Made by a program: the position numbers and the translations under genes. The notes under the pieces were generated by a model. It was not told where the DNA came from, did no database searches, and saw nothing but the letters and a program-made list of their open reading frames with translations. Of a DNA stretch of 64,000 nucleotides, positions 60,723 to 64,000 are shown in pieces. Location of the stretch: the NCBI RefSeq assembly GCF_001513785.1, contig NZ_LNQS01000001.1, positions 62,001-126,000 on the forward strand, read 5' to 3'. Source of the DNA: Rheinheimera sp. EpRS3 (GTDB lineage: Bacteria; Pseudomonadota; Gammaproteobacteria; Enterobacterales; Alteromonadaceae). Within the stretch, counting starts at the first letter, position 1. Each line of letters begins with the position of its first letter.

Positions 60723-61654
60723 TGTGCGGTACCTTGCTGGAGTACTTTACGGATAAAGCCATGTTGTTGCTGCAATTGCTGGCGGCAGTGTTCAATGTTC
60801 TGGCCGCTGAGAATATGCAAAATAGCCAGTTTGGCGCTCATATCGGCGGCTTTTAACGCTTCACGCGCGATTTCTGGTGCGCAGTCGGTGGCCTGCATAA
60901 CAATACGTACTGCACGCGCCACCAGCTTTTCGTTGCTGGCGTGTAAATCTACCATCAGGTTCTGATACACCTTGCCGCTGCGGATCATGGCCGTGGTGGT
61001 GAGCATATTTAAAATCAGCTTTTGTGCTGTACCGGCTTTCATCCGGGTAGAACCGGTAACCACTTCCGGCCCGACCACAGCACCAATGCCGATGTCTGCC
61101 GCGCTTAGCACCGGTGCATTGGCGTTGCAGCTGATGGCTGCGGTAAAACAGCCGATACTGCGGGCATAGGCCAGGCCGCCCAGCACATAAGGTGTGCGGC
61201 CGCTGGCGGCAATACCGACCAGAATATCGTTGGGCTGCAGCTTTATACCTTGTAAATCTTCTACGGCCAGTTGCGGGTTATCTTCAGCACCTTCTACCGC
61301 TTTGTATACGGCGCCATTACCACCGGCAATTAACGCCACTACTTGTGAAGATGGCACGCTGTAGGTTGGCGGGCATTCTACTGCATCGAGAATACCCAGG
61401 CGGCCACTGGTGCCAGCACCCAAATACACCAGACGGCCACCGGCATCAAAGGCTTCTACAATGCGATCGGCCACTGCTGCAACCTGTCCGAGGCAACTGG
61501 CAATACTTTGCGCCACGGTTTGATCTTCAGCGTTAATGCGTTTTACGATTTCCAGGCTCGACAACAAATCGATATCCCAACTGTCGGGATTGCGTGCTTC
61601 TGAGCTCATGGCATCCAGTTGTTGTAGTAAAGAATCCTGTTGGTTATTTGTCAT
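60719..61654 (-). CDS. murQ: N-acetylmuramic acid 6-phosphate etherase MurQ
   Basis: 311 residues. MurQ cleaves the lactyl ether of MurNAc-6-P to GlcNAc-6-P and D-lactate. SIS-domain hallmarks: YLGAGTSGRLGILDAVECPPTY, VVALIAGGNGAVYKAVEGAEDN, DILVGIAASGRTPYVLGGL, and GPEVVTGSTRMKAGTAQKLILNM. The length is normal. It overlaps namZ by 4 nt and the kinase gene by 11 nt. Confidence 0.97.
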   Translation of the reverse strand: MTNNQQDSLLQQLDAMSSEARNPDSWDIDLLSSLEIVKRINAEDQTVAQSIASCLGQVAAVADRIVEAFDAGGRLVYLGAGTSGRLGILDAVECPPTYSVPSSQVVALIAGGNGAVYKAVEGAEDNPQLAVEDLQGIKLQPNDILVGIAASGRTPYVLGGLAYARSIGCFTAAISCNANAPVLSAADIGIGAVVGPEVVTGSTRMKAGTAQKLILNMLTTTAMIRSGKVYQNLMVDLHASNEKLVARAVRIVMQATDCAPEIAREALKAADMSAKLAILHILSGQNIEHCRQQLQQQHGFIRKVLQQGTAQ

Positions 61655-62534
61655 CGCCGTTTCCTGAAAGGGGTAAAGAGTTTGTCAGTTGTGTTGCAAG
61701 AATATAAGCACCATCCAGTGCGCTGCCGCGCGCCGGTTGCAGCAAAGCGCGGCACTCGGTACTTAGCAGCGGGGCGGTAATATCGGCCAGACCGCCTAAC
61801 AATACTACCGGCAGTTCAAATTGCTCGCGGGCGCTCCACAGCAGCTGGTGCACCGCTGTACTGTGGCGTTGTAACAGCGTGTCGGCAATGTCACAGCGCC
61901 CGGCATAATTAAACACCAGTGGCGCCAAAGCCGCATAATCATTCGGGCTGGCGGTTTTCAGCCAGGGCAGCAACACAGTGGCATCATCGCCAATTTGTTG
62001 TGCCACGGCCTGCAATAACGGGCTTTTAATACCGGCCAGGCTGTCTACCTGCCATAGCAGTTCGCGTACCGCCTGCTTACCTAACCAGGCACCACCGCCT
62101 TCATCGCCAATATTAAAGCCCCAGCCGCCGACCTGTTGCTCAGTGCCGTCGGCCAACAGGCGCATAGCAACCGAGCCTGTACCGAGCGCAACTACCAGCA
62201 CCGGCCGGCCCAGATTAGCGCCATACAATGAGGTTTTAGCATCGGTGGTCAGTAAAAAACACGCATAATGCCGGGCCAACTGCTGGCAAGCCTGCTGATG
62301 TTGCTGCGGGTTGCCTGCACCGGCCAGCCCCATTACTGCCACTACTTGCTGGCTGCTTACACCGGCTTGCTGGCACAGGTTGGCACTGAGTAAATTAATA
62401 TTACTCAGTGCCAACGAAAAATCATTCGTCAGTGAGGCCGGGCCGCCCTGTTGCTGCCAGTGCTGGCCGGTGCTGGTATTGGTCAGGCGGGCCAGCGTTT
62501 TACTGCCGCCACCATCAACTGCCAAAATCCACAT
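61644..62534 (-). CDS. BadF/BadG-type amino-sugar kinase (GlcNAc/MurNAc kinase, MurK-like)
   Basis: 296 residues; ASKHA-fold ATPase: N-terminal DGGGSKT phosphate loop, VVALGTGSVAMRL, and GGWGFNIGDEGGGAWLG plus VVLLGGLADI. Family members phosphorylate GlcNAc, glucosamine or MurNAc at O6. In this operon the product MurNAc-6-P would feed MurQ, so a MurK-like activity is the best guess; AnmK, which acts on anhydroMurNAc, is a different family. Overlaps the symporter gene by 1 nt. Confidence 0.87.
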   Translation of the reverse strand: MWILAVDGGGSKTLARLTNTSTGQHWQQQGGPASLTNDFSLALSNINLLSANLCQQAGVSSQQVVAVMGLAGAGNPQQHQQACQQLARHYACFLLTTDAKTSLYGANLGRPVLVVALGTGSVAMRLLADGTEQQVGGWGFNIGDEGGGAWLGKQAVRELLWQVDSLAGIKSPLLQAVAQQIGDDATVLLPWLKTASPNDYAALAPLVFNYAGRCDIADTLLQRHSTAVHQLLWSAREQFELPVVLLGGLADITAPLLSTECRALLQPARGSALDGAYILATQLTNSLPLSGNGDDK

Positions 62535-64000
62535 TAATTAACTCCTTCCATGGCAGTGTGCTGCCTAACCGGTTTGCCGGCCAGGCACACCAGTGTTGCC
62601 ACCAGAGTGCCGATACACAGTTGCCAGGTAAAACCTAAGTCGAGTGCCGCCAGTTGCGAGCTAAGTTGGTGCAGAATATAAGGTTGCAATAGCAGGGTCA
62701 CGCAAAATCCGCTTAACAGTGCCGCGGTTACCGAGTAGCGGTTGCCGCGTTTGCTGAATAATGCAGTAAAAAACACCCCCAGCAGACCGCTGTAAGAAAA
62801 CACCATTACGCTAAGTGCAAACGCCAGCAAAGGCATATCAGAATACTGCTGCCAGTAAAAACACAGAATAGCCATGGCCGACAGCGTAATAGCGGTAAAC
62901 AACATACCCAACTGGCCCGCGCGGACAAAATGCCGATCCTCTGTTGCCGGCTGGCGCTTTAACCGCCAGGGTTTATACATATCGGCTACCAGCACTGAAG
63001 ACATAGAATTTAAGCCCGAGGTAATAGTGGATAACGCCGCCGCTATTACGCCCACCACTACCAGGCCGCGCAGGCCCGATGGCATTTCATTTAATACGTA
63101 GTACATAAATACCGTGACTTTTTCCCCACCGAAACTGTCGGCAAAGCCCTGTGCCGGCTGGTATAAATCTGGCCGTTGATAAAAGATATACAACAAAAAG
63201 CCAATCAGGATAAACACCAGCATAGTGGGGATCACCATCAGTGCCGAGCTTAGCAGCGCTCTGGCACCGGCTTTACTGTCTTTGCAGGTAAGCACGCGTT
63301 GCGTCATATCCTGATCTAAACCAAAAGCGGCAATATTCAGCAAAATAAAACCGGTTAATGCCGACCACATATTAAATACCCCGTCAGAGCTGACATCAAA
63401 CCGCCAGTCGAACAGTAATAATTTAGACGGGCCGCCCTCTGCCGGCGAGCTAAGCGCCTGTATCAGTGTGGGTAAATCCAGCCCTATGCTGTGATACAGG
63501 TAACCCAGCACCAGCAACGCTGCGAGCACATAAACGCCGCATTGCAGCGCGTCGGTATAAATAACCGAGCGGATACCGCCGGCAACGGTGCAGGCCAGGC
63601 CAATTAAAGCCAGCAACACCACGGCCGCCAGCACGCTGCTGGCCTGAATATCATTAAACAGCAACATGGCTACGGCTATGGCCGCCATATAAAGCCGCGC
63701 GCCGCTGGCAAACACCCGGCCAAACAAATACATTTTACCGGCGTGATCTTTGGCACTGGCACCAAAGCGCTGTTCTAACAGCTCATACACGGTGGTGACT
63801 TTAAGCTGATAGTAGCGCGGCAGTAAAAATTTAATCACGATAAAGGTGGCAATAAGGGCACCAATATTGGTGGCGATATAGCTTAAGTTACCGCGAAAGC
63901 CCATATCAGGGCCGCCAAGAAAGGTGGCTGCCGATTGCGAAGTGGCCAGCACCGACACTGCCACCACCCATACCGGCATGCTGTTAGCTGCTAAAAAGTA
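62534..64000 (-). CDS. Sodium/solute symporter (SSS family), 5' end outside window
   Basis: About 488 residues are visible; the frame is open to the window edge (YFLAANSMPVWVVAVSVLATSQSAATFLGGP), and the first visible ATG at 63979 is internal. At least 12 hydrophobic segments, with the SSS signature GGIRSVIYTDALQCGVYV and ALSTITSGLNSMSSVLVADMYKPW. In the context of namZ-murQ-kinase it is the likely importer for MurNAc or GlcNAc. Further operon genes may lie beyond the window. Confidence 0.9.
   Translation of the reverse strand, partial: YFLAANSMPVWVVAVSVLATSQSAATFLGGPDMGFRGNLSYIATNIGALIATFIVIKFLLPRYYQLKVTTVYELLEQRFGASAKDHAGKMYLFGRVFASGARLYMAAIAVAMLLFNDIQASSVLAAVVLLALIGLACTVAGGIRSVIYTDALQCGVYVLAALLVLGYLYHSIGLDLPTLIQALSSPAEGGPSKLLLFDWRFDVSSDGVFNMWSALTGFILLNIAAFGLDQDMTQRVLTCKDSKAGARALLSSALMVIPTMLVFILIGFLLYIFYQRPDLYQPAQGFADSFGGEKVTVFMYYVLNEMPSGLRGLVVVGVIAAALSTITSGLNSMSSVLVADMYKPWRLKRQPATEDRHFVRAGQLGMLFTAITLSAMAILCFYWQQYSDMPLLAFALSVMVFSYSGLLGVFFTALFSKRGNRYSVTAALLSGFCVTLLLQPYILHQLSSQLAALDLGFTWQLCIGTLVATLVCLAGKPVRQHTAMEGVN

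Noticed and set aside
1-64000. CRISPR arrays, insertion sequences, tRNA or rRNA genes
   Set aside because: Reading through the window I saw no regularly spaced direct repeats of CRISPR type, no transposase frame and no recognisable tRNA or rRNA sequence.

Overview
The window is a chromosomal segment of a Gammaproteobacterium. The marine/freshwater Alteromonadales type (Rheinheimera/Alishewanella/Shewanella-like) fits best, judging from a Vibrio/Aeromonas/Shewanella-style lateral flagellar gene order, large TonB-dependent receptors and moderate GC. The genus is inference; nothing here fixes it.

Region 1 (1-38802, all plus strand) is a nearly complete second, lateral-type flagellar cluster. 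The blocks are flgGHIJKL, a divergent coiled-coil gene, a Maf-type flagellin glycosyltransferase and a small gene; an embedded accessory cassette; lafA (flagellin), fliD, fliS, a FliT-like gene, fliK, fliL, the sigma-28 gene lafS, and the proton-type stator pair lafT/lafU; a PilZ gene; fliMNPQR-flhBA; and, after a 537-nt leader, motY-like, lafK (sigma-54 activator), fliEFGHIJ. flgA-F/M/N must lie upstream of the window. The system looks tuned to cyclic di-GMP at two levels. A GEMM-I (c-di-GMP-I) riboswitch lies in front of the motY-lafK-fliE operon, and a PilZ protein is encoded between lafU and fliM. FliM lacks the N-terminal CheY-binding peptide and FlgJ lacks the muramidase domain.

The most unusual part is 8017-16382, between the Maf/88-aa genes and the flagellin. 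It encodes an exported Ala/Ser-rich protein, an outer-membrane-type lipoprotein, a membrane-anchored helical protein with a PEGA-like C-terminus, a membrane-anchored protein with four PEGA-like repeats and a cysteine-free SUMF1/FGE fold, an unannotated 35-aa membrane peptide, a MotA/TolQ/ExbB-type channel subunit, and two paralogous proteins. Each paralog has a single ExbD/TolR-like membrane helix (motif FLD) joined through a coiled coil to a MIDAS-bearing von Willebrand A domain. I read this as a candidate ion-driven envelope motor whose B-type subunits carry vWA domains. I do not recognise it as a named system.

Region 2 (38808-47737) holds a D-Ala-D-Ala dipeptidase lipoprotein overlapping a NhaC-type antiporter (minus), an M14 carboxypeptidase, and a FecI/FecR/FecA-like cell-surface signalling set (ECF sigma, FecR anti-sigma, TonB receptor with STN domain), followed by a DUF3297 gene. 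Region 3 (about 47860-49381) is AT-richer and looks acquired. It has a HEPN-like protein, an R-STS-ExE ADP-ribosyltransferase and an unexplained structured segment. Region 4 (49382-59534) has an FKBP isomerase, a TetR/RidA divergent pair with three matched palindromic operators, a second TonB receptor paralogous to the first but without the signalling domain, a PHP-family lipoprotein, an esterase, an FMN reductase/pirin divergent pair, an NlpE-like lipoprotein and a periplasmic binding protein. Region 5 (59538-64000, minus) is a MurNAc salvage operon: NamZ-type exo-muramidase, MurQ etherase, BadF-type amino-sugar kinase and a sodium/solute symporter cut by the window end.
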